Below, piece after piece: positions 8,059 to 16,498 of a DNA stretch of 64,000 bases. A model generated the notes under the pieces. That model saw only the letters and a program-made list of their open reading frames with translations, was not told where the DNA came from and did no database searches. Source of the DNA: Chromatiaceae bacterium. Its GTDB lineage: Bacteria; Pseudomonadota; Gammaproteobacteria; Chromatiales; Chromatiaceae. The position numbers and the translations under genes are program-made. The first letter of the stretch is position 1, and every line of letters starts with the position of its first letter. The DNA is taken from NCBI GenBank assembly GCA_025458165.1, contig JALOTB010000009.1, positions 52,105 to 116,104 of the forward strand. The letters run 5' to 3'.

Positions 8059-8462
8059 CCCCGGAGACGCGCACAATGCTGGCGCGAGCCGCGGACAAAT
8101 TAACCGTGGCGCAGCTTTTGCTCGAAAACAGCGCTTGGGAGGACGCCGCGTCGCGCGCTTATTACGCCGCCTTCCACGCCATCTCAGCATTGCTCTTCGC
8201 GAGCGGCAAGTCGTATTCCAGCCATGCCCAGCTCATCGGCGCGTTCAACCGGGATTTCGTTAAGACTCAGGTATTCCAACGCGACTTCACCGCGATCCTG
8301 ACCCGGCTTTTCGAGGACCGTCAGAGCGGAGACTACGACGTATTTGCGGCGATCACCGAGCAAGAGGCCCGTCGCGACGTCGACGATGCCCAACGGATCG
8401 TGGAGAGCATCCAGCAGTATCTCGCGAACGAGCCACCAACTGAGCGGGGGAAGAAGTCCTGA
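8055..8462 (+). CDS. HEPN-domain toxin partner
   Basis: HEPN-domain protein with the helix block LTVAQLLLENSAWEDAASRAYYAAFHAISALL typical of HEPN proteins paired with MNT nucleotidyltransferases. HEPN toxins are usually RNases. A TTG at 8055 overlaps the preceding stop (TTGA); ATG at 8076 is an alternative giving 128 residues. The module is enclosed by a direct repeat of the UDP-glucuronate decarboxylase 5' region. Probably a toxin-antitoxin unit translated as one operon. Confidence 0.82.
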   Translation: MTPETRTMLARAADKLTVAQLLLENSAWEDAASRAYYAAFHAISALLFASGKSYSSHAQLIGAFNRDFVKTQVFQRDFTAILTRLFEDRQSGDYDVFAAITEQEARRDVDDAQRIVESIQQYLANEPPTERGKKS

Positions 8463-8486
8463 CCGGGTCGCAGATCCAACCCTATC

Positions 8487-8617
8487 ATTCAGCCGCCCTG
8501 CCCAGCCCCGCCACTCCCCGGATAAACCGAACCACGAAGACTAACCCTGATGCCCAACTTCCTGCGCAAGCGCATCCTCGTCACCGGCGGCGCCGGCTTC
8601 CTCGGTGCGCATCTGTG
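8487..8617 (+). repeat. right copy of direct repeat around the MNT-HEPN module
   Basis: Upstream region and 5' end of the longer decarboxylase copy, homologous to 7400-7528. The repeat shows the module lies between a truncated and a nearly complete copy of one target gene. Confidence 0.75.
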
Positions 8618-9502
8618 CGCGCGGCTCCTCGCCGACGGGCACGACGTGCTGTGCGTCGACAACTTCTTCACCGGCACCAAGGACAACGTCGTCGAGCTCA
8701 TGGACTTCCACCACTTCGAGCTGCTGCGCCACGACGTCACCTTCCCCCTCTACGTCGAGGTCGACGAGATCTACAACCTCGCCTGCCCCGCCTCCCCCAT
8801 CCACTACCAGTTCGACCCCGTACAGACCACCAAGACCAGTGTCCACGGGGCGATCAATATGCTGGGGCTCGCCAAGCGCGTGAAGGCCAAGATCTTCCAG
8901 GCCTCCACCAGCGAGGTCTACGGCGACCCCGAGATCCATCCCCAGCGCGAGGACTACTGGGGCCGGGTCAATCCGATTGGGCTGCGCTCCTGTTACGACG
9001 AGGGCAAACGCTGCGCCGAGACGCTCTTCTTCGACTACCGCCGCCAGCACGGGCTGCGCATCAAGGTCGCGCGCATCTTCAACACGTATGGCCCCAAGAT
9101 GCACCCCAACGACGGGCGCGTGGTCTCCAACTTCATCGTCCAGGCGCTGCGCAACCAGCCCATCACCCTCTACGGCGACGGCACCCAGTCGCGCTCCTTC
9201 TGCTACGTCGACGACATGATCGAGGGCTTCGTCCGGCTAATGGAAAGCCCCGACGACCTCGCCGGCCCCGTCAACCTCGGCAACCCCGGCGAGTTCACCA
9301 TCCGCGAGCTCGCCGAGAAGGTGATCGACCTCACAGGATCGCGCTCGGAGCTGGTGTACAAACCCCTGGCCAGCGCCAGCCCGACATCGCGCTGGCCAAG
9401 GACAAGCTCGGCTGGGAGCCCAAGACCAACGTCGAGATCGGGTTGGACAAGACCATCGCCTACTTCGACGCCTGGCTCGCAGCATCTCGACGGACCGCGT
9501 AG
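8550..9502 (+). pseudogene. UDP-glucuronate decarboxylase, frameshifted near the 3' end
   Basis: Encodes the SDR enzyme that converts UDP-glucuronate to UDP-xylose (UXS). Visible motifs are VTGGAGFLG (residues 9-17), [32 protein letters not shown] with the catalytic Tyr/Lys, ARIFNTYGP and [14 protein letters not shown]. After VYKPL (about 9372) the expected PxDDP segment is missing: a deletion of about 13-16 bases shifts the frame. The rest of the protein ([15 protein letters not shown] to the end) continues in another frame to the stop at 9502. In the original frame translation would run on into the next gene. The deletion removes conserved substrate-site residues, so activity is doubtful. 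Confidence 0.85.
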
Positions 9503-9659
9503 CCATGCCAGCCCCCGAAGACCGCGTGCGATCAGCTCCGATCGGGCACGGCGGACACGCGCCGGCGCCAGGGTCTATTTCGCACCCGAATGGGCCGTCC
9601 GGCGGCCCTCAGGTCGGCTTTCGGTGCGAGGGCGGACCGTGCATCGTCGCGATCCGACC

Positions 9660-10562
9660 ATGAGCCACGACCAGAACTTCAAGAACCTCATCCTCGACTA
9701 CCCGCAGGATGCCGTGCGCTTCTTCGCCGCCGCCGAGGCCCAGGCCATCGACGCCGGCGTCCGCATCCTGCCCATCCGCGAGGAGCAGCTCCAAGGGCGC
9801 CTGGGGGAGCGCTTCCGGGAGCTCGACGTCCCGTTGCTGATCGAGTGGCCCGACGGGCGGCGCGCCGCGCTGCTGTTCGTCCTTGAAGAGCAGACTGACC
9901 CGAGGCGTTTCTCCATCCACCGCCTCGCCCATTACTGCCTCGACCTCGCCGAGCTCTTCGCCACCGAGCGCGTGGTGCCTGTCGTCATCTTCCTGCACCC
10001 GGGGCGCTTCGCCGAACGGCTTGCCCTCGGCGGTGACCGTCACACCTACCTGCACTTTCACTACCTCGTCTGCGCACTGCCGCAGACCCCCGCGCGGTCC
10101 TACTTCGACAGCCCCAACCTGGTCGCCCGGCTCAACCTGCCCAACATGGCCTACGACCCGAGCGACAAAGTCGAGGTCTACGCTCAGGCCGTGCGTGGCC
10201 TTCTGGAGCTGGAGCCCGACCCCGAGCGTCGCCTCAAGTACCTCGACTTCATCGACATCTACGCTGCCCTTGACGAGAATGACCGCATCATCTACCGCCA
10301 GCGCTACCCGCAGGAGGACAGTGCCGTGACCCGATTCGCCGAACGTTTCGTGGAGCAAGGCATCCAGCAAGGCATCCAGCAAGGCATTCGCCAAGGAGTG
10401 AAGAAAGGCGAGGCCGAGATGCTCATGCGCCTGCTGGTGCGTCGTTTCGGCGATCTGCCCGACGGGGCGCGACGAGCGATCGAAGCGGCCGACGCCCAGA
10501 CCCTCCTGCAGTGGTCCGATCGCGTCCTCACGGCGCAAACCCTCGAGGAGGTCCTGCACTGA
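9660..10562 (+). CDS. Rpn-like nuclease with DUF4351 C-terminus, second type
   Basis: A 300-residue protein starting at ATG 9660. The N-terminal half resembles the PD-(D/E)XK fold of Rpn relatives ([20 protein letters not shown] with an E-x-Q pair, [21 protein letters not shown]). A short IQQG repeat linker ([15 protein letters not shown]) leads to a DUF4351 block ([17 protein letters not shown]). It is only distantly related to the protein at 5549. The frame is open upstream into the frameshifted decarboxylase, but that fusion is an accident of the frameshift. It sits between the decarboxylase and the asparagine synthase-like gene. Confidence 0.85.
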   Translation: MSHDQNFKNLILDYPQDAVRFFAAAEAQAIDAGVRILPIREEQLQGRLGERFRELDVPLLIEWPDGRRAALLFVLEEQTDPRRFSIHRLAHYCLDLAELFATERVVPVVIFLHPGRFAERLALGGDRHTYLHFHYLVCALPQTPARSYFDSPNLVARLNLPNMAYDPSDKVEVYAQAVRGLLELEPDPERRLKYLDFIDIYAALDENDRIIYRQRYPQEDSAVTRFAERFVEQGIQQGIQQGIRQGVKKGEAEMLMRLLVRRFGDLPDGARRAIEAADAQTLLQWSDRVLTAQTLEEVLH

Positions 10563-10707
10563 CCCATGCGCGCTGGCCGCGGGCTCGCAGTACACCTTCG
10601 GAGAGATGGCGCGCTAGTGCTCGGTCTGCCTCCAACTGCCGGCGGACCGCAGCAGCGCACCTCAGCCGACGCTGCCCAAGGCCTGTCCGGCCCGGGACCC
10701 CGTAAGC

Positions 10708-10721
10708 CGGACTTCAGTCCG
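10708..10721. repeat. palindrome CGGACTTCAGTCCG
   Basis: Perfect short palindrome of the GGACTTCAGTCC family in the gap before the asparagine synthase-like gene. Related copies are at 38081-38098 and, imperfectly, near 7654 and 34625. Confidence 0.55.
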
Positions 10722-10763
10722 AACGCCCCCGCGCGGTTCGCGTTCTGAGCGACACCCCCAGCC

Positions 10764-12650
10764 ATGTGCGGCATCGCCGGCATCTACGCCTACCACTACG
10801 CGGCCCTGCCCGTGGACCGTGACGAGCTGCGCGCCATCCGCGACCACATGTTGGCGCGGGGCCCTGACGGCCATGGCGAGTGGTTCGCTGACAACGGCCG
10901 CGTAGCCCTCGGCCACCGGCGGCTGGCGATCATCGACCTCTCCGACCGCGCCGCCCAGCCCATGGCCGCCGCCGACGGCCAGCTCGTCATCAGCTTCAAC
11001 GGCGAGATCTACAACTACCGCCAGCTCAAGAAGGACCTCGAATCCCGCGGCCGCGTCTTCCGCACCGAATCCGACACCGAAGTCCTGCTCCACCTCTACG
11101 CCGAGAAGGGCGAGGCCATGCTGAACGATCTGCGCGGCATGTTCGCCTTCGCGCTCTGGGATGCCCGCAAACAGGCCCTGCTGCTGGCGCGCGACCCCTA
11201 CGGCATCAAACCGCTCTACTACGCCAACGACGGCTGGACCTGCCGCTTCGCTTCTCAGGTCAAGGAGTCCGCCGGGGTGGCCGGCTTCTACCTTTTCGGC
11301 AGCGTCCCTGAGCCCTTCACCCTGTACCAGGAGATCCGTTCCGTGCCCGCTGGCTGCTACCAGTGGGTGGATGCGACCGGCCCGAATGAGGCCGTCTCCT
11401 ACTGCTCCCTCGCCAGGCTCTGGGCCGAGGGCGAGGAGACCGAGCCGCTCGCAGAATTTGAGCTGCAGGAGTGCGTTCGGGAGGCGGTTCGCGACTCCGT
11501 GCGCGCCCACCTCGTGGCCGACGTCCCGGTCGGCGCCTTCCTCTCCGCCGGGATCGACTCCGGCGCCCTGGTCGGCCTGATGTCGGAGATCCGACGGGAC
11601 GGCACCTGTGGGAGCAGCGCCCTCGCCGCAATGGACCCCGCCATCCAAACCATCACCCTAGCCTTCAGCGAATTCCGCGGCACCCCAGCCGATGAGGCAC
11701 CACTGGCCGAGCAGGTCGCCCGCCACTACGGCGTCGAGCACCGCGTGCGCCTCGTCGGCGAGCAGGAGTTCCGCGACGACCTGCCGAGAATCCTCGCCGC
11801 GATGGACCAGCCGAGCATCGACGGCATCAACACCTGGTTCGTCAGCAAGGCCGCCGCCGAGGCGGGCCTCAAGGTTGCGATCTCCGGCCTGGGCGGGGAC
11901 GAGCTCTTCGGCGGCTATCCCGCATTCCGCGACATCCCCAGATGGACCAGGCTCCTCTGGCTGCCCAGCCGCGTGCCCGGTCTCGGGGCATTGGCCGAGC
12001 AGGCGCAGGCGGCCTTCGCGCCCCTCTTCCCGAGCCTAAGCCCCAAGGCCGCGGGGATGCTGAGATACGGCGGCACCTATGCGGGCGCCTATCTGCTGCG
12101 GCGCGGCCTCTTCCTCCCCCGCGAACTGCCCGCCCTGATCGGCGACGACATGGCACGGGAGGGCCTGCACCGCCTGAGGCCCCTGCGATACATCGCGCGC
12201 CAGCTCGGGCAAACGGTGGGAGCGTCGCCCGCGCCGCGATCCTCCCCGCCCCCGCGCACCGCTCACGGCCGCATCGCCACCCTCGAATCCGCCCTCTACA
12301 TGCGCAACCAGCTCCTGCGCGACACCGACTGGGCTAGCATGGCCCACTCGCTGGAGGTCCGCACCCCCCTGGTCGACACCTGGCTGCTGCGCAAGCTGGC
12401 CGGGCCGCTCGCAACCGCCAGGGTTACCAACCACAAACGCCTGCTGGCCAAGTGCCCGGCTAGGCCGCTTCCAGAGGCGGTGGTCCACCGCGCGAAGAGC
12501 GGCTTCACTACCCCCATCGCGGACTGGCAGCAGCGCGGAGATCACACCCAGACCTGGCGCCAGGTCCCCGCTCTGGCCCAGCCCGGCTGCCCCTGGGCGC
12601 GCCGCTGGAGCTACGCGGTCGAGAACGGCGCAGCCATCGCCGCGGCATGA
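10764..12650 (+). CDS. asnB: asparagine synthase-like glutamine amidotransferase
   Basis: A class II glutamine amidotransferase fused to an ATP-dependent synthetase, 628 residues. The glutaminase domain begins MCGIAGI with catalytic Cys2, then HRRLAI, FNGEIYNY, GMFAFALWD and RDPYGIKPLYY. The synthetase domain has the pyrophosphate-loop variant LSAGIDSG (about residues 259-266), ISGLGGDELFGGY and LEVRTPLVD. In polysaccharide loci such enzymes probably amidate a sugar acid rather than make free asparagine; that is inference. Between RFASQVK and GFYLFGSVPEP the linker is shorter than I expect, consistent with an in-frame loss of about 15-20 residues. It overlaps the FkbM gene (ATGA). Confidence 0.9.
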   Translation: MCGIAGIYAYHYAALPVDRDELRAIRDHMLARGPDGHGEWFADNGRVALGHRRLAIIDLSDRAAQPMAAADGQLVISFNGEIYNYRQLKKDLESRGRVFRTESDTEVLLHLYAEKGEAMLNDLRGMFAFALWDARKQALLLARDPYGIKPLYYANDGWTCRFASQVKESAGVAGFYLFGSVPEPFTLYQEIRSVPAGCYQWVDATGPNEAVSYCSLARLWAEGEETEPLAEFELQECVREAVRDSVRAHLVADVPVGAFLSAGIDSGALVGLMSEIRRDGTCGSSALAAMDPAIQTITLAFSEFRGTPADEAPLAEQVARHYGVEHRVRLVGEQEFRDDLPRILAAMDQPSIDGINTWFVSKAAAEAGLKVAISGLGGDELFGGYPAFRDIPRWTRLLWLPSRVPGLGALAEQAQAAFAPLFPSLSPKAAGMLRYGGTYAGAYLLRRGLFLPRELPALIGDDMAREGLHRLRPLRYIARQLGQTVGASPAPRSSPPPRTAHGRIATLESALYMRNQLLRDTDWASMAHSLEVRTPLVDTWLLRKLAGPLATARVTNHKRLLAKCPARPLPEAVVHRAKSGFTTPIADWQQRGDHTQTWRQVPALAQPGCPWARRWSYAVENGAAIAAA

Positions 12651-13537
12651 GCCCCCTCGCCACCCTCAACTTCATCGCCCGCCACCCCCTCACCCGGGAT
12701 CACAAGGCGGAAGCCCTGCTGCGCTGGCTACGCTGGCAGGTCGGGGCACGCCTGCTCGGCTGGTCCGTCGCGGTCCCCTTCGTTGGGTGCACCCGCCTGC
12801 TCGCACGGCCCGGCATGACTGGGGCCACCGGCAACATCTACTGCGGCCTGCACGAGCCCGAGGACATGGCTTTCGTCCTGCACTGCCTGCGGCCCGGCGA
12901 CCTGTTCGTGGACATCGGCGCCAACATCGGCTCCTACACCCTGCTCGCCAGCGCCACCCAGGCCCGCGTGATCTGCTTCGAGCCGGTGCCAGCCACCTTC
13001 GAGGCCCTGTTGGACAACATCCATCTCAACCGGCTGGCGCACCGCGTCGATGCGCGCAACCAGGCGGTCGGCCGCGAGGCCGGCGAGCTCGAGATGATCG
13101 CCGACCAGGACACCACCAATCAGGCCCTCGCCCCCGGGTCCAGCTATGCCGGGAAATCCGTGCGCGTGCCGCTGGTGACGCTCGACGCGGCCCTGCAAGG
13201 GGCCATGCCCAAGCTGATCAAGATCGACGTGGAGGGCTTCGAGACCGAGGTGATCGCCGGTGCCACGCAGACCCTGGCAGCGGGCGGCCTGCACGCGCTC
13301 ATCCTGGAGCTCAACGGCAGCGGCGCGCGCTACGGCTTCGATGAGGAGCAGTTGCGCCGCGACATCCATGGGCTCGGCTTCCGCGCCTGCCGCTACGACC
13401 CCTTCGAGCGGCGGCTCACCGACCTTGGCGGTGCACGCCCCAGCAGCGGCAACACCCTGTTCGTGCGGGAGCCGGAGGCGGTCGAGCCCCTCCTCGTAGC
13501 CGCCCCGCGTTACCGCGTCCTGGGCGCGGAGCTCTAA
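12647..13537 (+). CDS. FkbM-family methyltransferase
   Basis: SAM-dependent methyltransferase of the FkbM type, 296 residues, often O-methylating sugars in surface polysaccharides. The SAM site is FVDIGANIGSYTLL (about residues 86-99), the acidic loop follows in CFEPVP, and LIKIDVEGFETEVI is the family's signature strand; LILELNG follows. It is translationally coupled to the preceding amidotransferase by an ATGA overlap and is followed two bases later by a glycosyltransferase, so it belongs to the main operon. Confidence 0.9.
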   Translation: MSPLATLNFIARHPLTRDHKAEALLRWLRWQVGARLLGWSVAVPFVGCTRLLARPGMTGATGNIYCGLHEPEDMAFVLHCLRPGDLFVDIGANIGSYTLLASATQARVICFEPVPATFEALLDNIHLNRLAHRVDARNQAVGREAGELEMIADQDTTNQALAPGSSYAGKSVRVPLVTLDAALQGAMPKLIKIDVEGFETEVIAGATQTLAAGGLHALILELNGSGARYGFDEEQLRRDIHGLGFRACRYDPFERRLTDLGGARPSSGNTLFVREPEAVEPLLVAAPRYRVLGAEL

Positions 13538-13539
13538 CG

Positions 13540-14649
13540 GTGGGGTTGAGGGTCCTCATGTTCGTCACCGACGCCTACGGCGGACATGGTGGCATCGCCC
13601 AGTACAACCGCGATGTCGCGGCTGCGCTGGCGGCCATGCCAGAGGTCGCTGAGGTGGTGGTCGTGCCACGCCAGCAGCGTTTCCCGGCGGCGGACATCCC
13701 GGCCAAGGTCCATCAAGTCCCGGAGGCCCTCGGCGGGAAAGACCGCTATCTTCGCGCCGCCCTGCGGGCCGCACGGGGAAGCTACGATCTGCTGATTTGC
13801 GGCCACGTCAATTTGCTGTCCCTGGCGACCCTGCTGCGGCTCAAGCTGCGCGTCCCGCTTGTCCTGATGGTCTATGGCATCGATGTCTGGCAGCCACCCG
13901 CTCCGACCACTCGTCTTTGGCTGCGGGCGGTCGACGACGTCTGGTCGATCAGCGCCATCACTCGCGACCGGATGAACGCCTGGGCAAGACTGCCAGAGGG
14001 CAAGTACCAGCTTCTTCCCAATGCGGTTCATCTCGGTTCCTATGGCATGGCACAGAGGCGAGGCGAGTTGGTTGAACGCCACGGGTTGCAGGATAAGCGG
14101 GTCATTCTCACACTGGCCCGGCTGTCAGCCCTTGAGCGTTACAAGGGCGTCGATGAGGTCCTGGAGGCCATGCCTGCCCTTCTGGAAACCGAGCCAAAGT
14201 TGAAATACCTCGTTGCGGGAGACGGCGACGACCGCCCTCGTCTCGAGGCCAAGGCCGCCGCGCTGGGATTGGGCGAGCGCGTCGTGTTCACCGGTCTGAT
14301 CGAAGAGCAGGAGAAGGCCGATTACTACCGACTCGCCGATGTATTCGCTATGCCGGGGCGCGGCGAAGGATTCGGCTTCGTGTTTCTCGAGGCCATGGCC
14401 TGCGGCGTGCCGGTGGTGGGCAGTAAGGTCGACGGCAGCCGCGAGGCCCTGCGTGATGGCCTCTTGGGGGAGTTGGTTGATCCGACAGATTCGGAGTCGG
14501 TAAGACAGGGCATTTTTGCCGCTCTCGAAAAACCCAAGCGGATACCGGACGGGTTGGAGTACTTTGCCTGGCCGGCGTTCCAACAACGTCTCGCCGACGC
14601 AGTGCGGAAAGTCGTTGCAGCGAACGCCCGGTCACCTCGCCCGCGGTAA
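13540..14649 (+). CDS. GT4-type glycosyltransferase
   Basis: GT-B fold transferase of 369 residues. The N-terminal acceptor domain has the GGHGGIAQYNRDV glycine loop. The donor domain has LARLSALERYKGVDEVL, LKYLVAGDGDDRP, VVFTGLIEE, and the E-x7-E motif region GRGEGFGFVFLEAMACGVPVVGS. These are standard GT4 retaining-enzyme features. GTG at 13540 comes two bases after the FkbM stop; ATG at 13558 is an alternative. The sugar cannot be read from the sequence. Confidence 0.9.
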   Translation: MGLRVLMFVTDAYGGHGGIAQYNRDVAAALAAMPEVAEVVVVPRQQRFPAADIPAKVHQVPEALGGKDRYLRAALRAARGSYDLLICGHVNLLSLATLLRLKLRVPLVLMVYGIDVWQPPAPTTRLWLRAVDDVWSISAITRDRMNAWARLPEGKYQLLPNAVHLGSYGMAQRRGELVERHGLQDKRVILTLARLSALERYKGVDEVLEAMPALLETEPKLKYLVAGDGDDRPRLEAKAAALGLGERVVFTGLIEEQEKADYYRLADVFAMPGRGEGFGFVFLEAMACGVPVVGSKVDGSREALRDGLLGELVDPTDSESVRQGIFAALEKPKRIPDGLEYFAWPAFQQRLADAVRKVVAANARSPRPR

Positions 14650-14654
14650 CGCGC

Positions 14655-15626
14655 ATGATGCCTGACGACCCGAACCGAACCGCCATGATCTGCGGCATCT
14701 CCGGCCAAGACGGGACCCTCCTGGCCCAACTCCTATTGGACAAGGGCTATCGGGTCATTGGCACCTCACGCGATGCCCAGGTTGCAAGCTTTGGCAACCT
14801 AGTCAAGATCGGCATCCGCGATCGGGTGGAAGTCGCATCCATGGCCCTGAACGACTTCCGCAGCGTTCTGCAGGTATTGGCCCGTTATGCCCCCGATGAG
14901 GTTTACAACCTGGCCGGCCAGAGCTCCGTCGGTCTCTCCTTCGAGCAGCCGGTCGAGACCCTGGAGAGCATCAGCGTCGGTACGCTCAACCTCCTGGAAG
15001 GCATCAGGTTCCTTAACCGCCGGACCCGCTTTTACAACGCTGGTTCCAGCGAATGTTTCGGCGACACCGGGGGCGCACCTGCGAACGAGCAAACCCCCTT
15101 CCGCCCGCGCAGCCCCTATGCCGTCGCCAAGGCCGCCGCCTTCTGGCAGGTCGCCAACTACCGCGAGGCCTACGGGCTCTACGCGTGCTCTGGCATCTTG
15201 TTCAACCATGAGTCTCCATTGCGGCCGGAGCGCTTCGTCACTCAAAAAATCGTTCGCGCCGCCTGCCGGATCGCCGGCGGAAGCAAAGAACGTCTCGTGT
15301 TGGGTCGGCTCGACATTCAGCGGGACTGGGGCTGGGCGCCGGAGTATGTGGCTGCGATGTGGAAAATGCTTCACCAACCGGGGCCGGAGGACTTCCTCAT
15401 TGCCACTGGCGAGACCCATTCGCTGCAGGAATTTGTCGCACAAGCATTCGCCGCTGTTGATCTGGACTGGCGTGAGTACGTCGATACTGACCCGGCCTTG
15501 ATGCGCCCGACTGAGCTTGCAGTCAGTCGAGCCGACCCGGCGCACGCAAAGGCCATGCTCGGCTGGAGCCCGCGGAGCTACATGCCTGATGTCGTGCGTG
15601 CGATGGTGGAGGCAGCCCGTGTCTGA
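14655..15626 (+). CDS. GDP-mannose 4,6-dehydratase-like SDR enzyme (paralog)
   Basis: A 323-residue SDR close to GMD, with GISGQDG, NLAGQSSVGLSF, the GSSECFGD serine site, catalytic YAVAK, and NHESPLRPERFVTQKI, which is very like the GMD at 3239. RDWGWAPEYV is kept. It is about 40 residues shorter and less conserved at the C-terminus. It may dehydrate GDP-mannose for a second deoxysugar such as GDP-D-rhamnose, or a related nucleotide sugar; the partner reductase is not obvious here. It overlaps the wzm start by eight bases. Confidence 0.87.
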   Translation: MMPDDPNRTAMICGISGQDGTLLAQLLLDKGYRVIGTSRDAQVASFGNLVKIGIRDRVEVASMALNDFRSVLQVLARYAPDEVYNLAGQSSVGLSFEQPVETLESISVGTLNLLEGIRFLNRRTRFYNAGSSECFGDTGGAPANEQTPFRPRSPYAVAKAAAFWQVANYREAYGLYACSGILFNHESPLRPERFVTQKIVRAACRIAGGSKERLVLGRLDIQRDWGWAPEYVAAMWKMLHQPGPEDFLIATGETHSLQEFVAQAFAAVDLDWREYVDTDPALMRPTELAVSRADPAHAKAMLGWSPRSYMPDVVRAMVEAARV

Positions 15627-16488
15627 GCCCTCTCACGATGTGTTTTTCGGCCACCAGCACATCACCGTCATCGAGCCCCAGGGGCGGCTGTTCGACCTCA
15701 AGCTCCGGGAGCTCTGGGCCTATCGTGACCTGGTACTTCTGCTCGTGCGTCGCGACTTCGTTGCGCAGTACAAGCAGACCATCCTCGGCCCCGCCTGGCA
15801 CTTCCTGCAGCCGCTGCTCACGACGCTGATGTTCACGATCGTGTTCGGCAAGATCGCCCAGATCCCGACCGATGGGCTCCCGCCCTTCCTCTTCTATTTC
15901 GCCGGGGTGGTGATCTGGACCTATTTCGCTAACGTCTTGACCGATACCTCCGCGACCTTCGTGCGCAATGCCAATGTCTTTGGTAAGGTCTACTTCCCGC
16001 GTCTGGCCGTGCCAGTCGCAACGCTGATCGCGAAGCTCATCGCCTTCGTCATTCAATTCGCCTTCCTGCTCGCCCTGACGCTCTGGTTTGGCGTGCGCGG
16101 TGCGGAGGTCTCGCCGAACGCCTGGGTGCTGATGACCCCCCTCTTGCTGCTTCTGATGGCGGCGTTCGGGCTCGGGCTGGGGGTCATCGTCTCGGCCCTG
16201 ACCACGCGGTACCGCGACCTGGCGATCCTGGTCGCCTTTGGCGTCCAGCTCTATATGTACGCATCGCCCGTCATCTACCCGCTCTCGACGCTGCCCGAGC
16301 ATTGGCAGTTCTGGGCCTCTCTGAATCCTGTTGCACCCATCGTCGAGGCCTTCCGTTATGCCTACCTGGGTGCCGGGATGGCGAGCTTCGGCATGTTGAC
16401 ATACAGCGGGGTCGTGATCCTCGTGGTCCTGCTCTTGGGCGTTGCGCTCTTCAATCGGGTCGAGCGGACCTTCATGGATACCGTATAG
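15619..16488 (+). CDS. wzm: ABC-2 type polysaccharide exporter permease
   Basis: Inner-membrane permease of the Wzm/RfbA class that exports lipid-linked polysaccharide with Wzt. At 289 residues it has the cytoplasmic amphipathic entry LRELWAYRDLVLLLVRRDFVAQYKQT, then about six membrane segments (for example LLTTLMFTIVFG, FYFAGVVIWTYFANVL, LIAFVIQFAFLLALTLW, LLLLLMAAFGLGLGVIVSAL, and a C-terminal VVILVVLLLGVALF). TTRYRDL before a helix and YASPVIYPLS are family hallmarks. GTG at 15619 overlaps the upstream stop and fits the conserved start. Confidence 0.93.
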   Translation: MSEPSHDVFFGHQHITVIEPQGRLFDLKLRELWAYRDLVLLLVRRDFVAQYKQTILGPAWHFLQPLLTTLMFTIVFGKIAQIPTDGLPPFLFYFAGVVIWTYFANVLTDTSATFVRNANVFGKVYFPRLAVPVATLIAKLIAFVIQFAFLLALTLWFGVRGAEVSPNAWVLMTPLLLLLMAAFGLGLGVIVSALTTRYRDLAILVAFGVQLYMYASPVIYPLSTLPEHWQFWASLNPVAPIVEAFRYAYLGAGMASFGMLTYSGVVILVVLLLGVALFNRVERTFMDTV

Positions 16489-16498
16489 TGCGAGCCCT

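Noticed and set aside
8550..10562. A single 670-codon frame joining UDP-glucuronate decarboxylase and an Rpn-like nuclease
   Set aside because: The join exists only because of the deletion near 9372. The decarboxylase continues in another frame to 9502, and the nuclease has its own ATG at 9660.
10764..12650. Housekeeping asparagine synthetase
   Set aside because: The family type, divergent pyrophosphate loop and location in a polysaccharide operon favour a sugar-modifying role, though the reaction is not proven.
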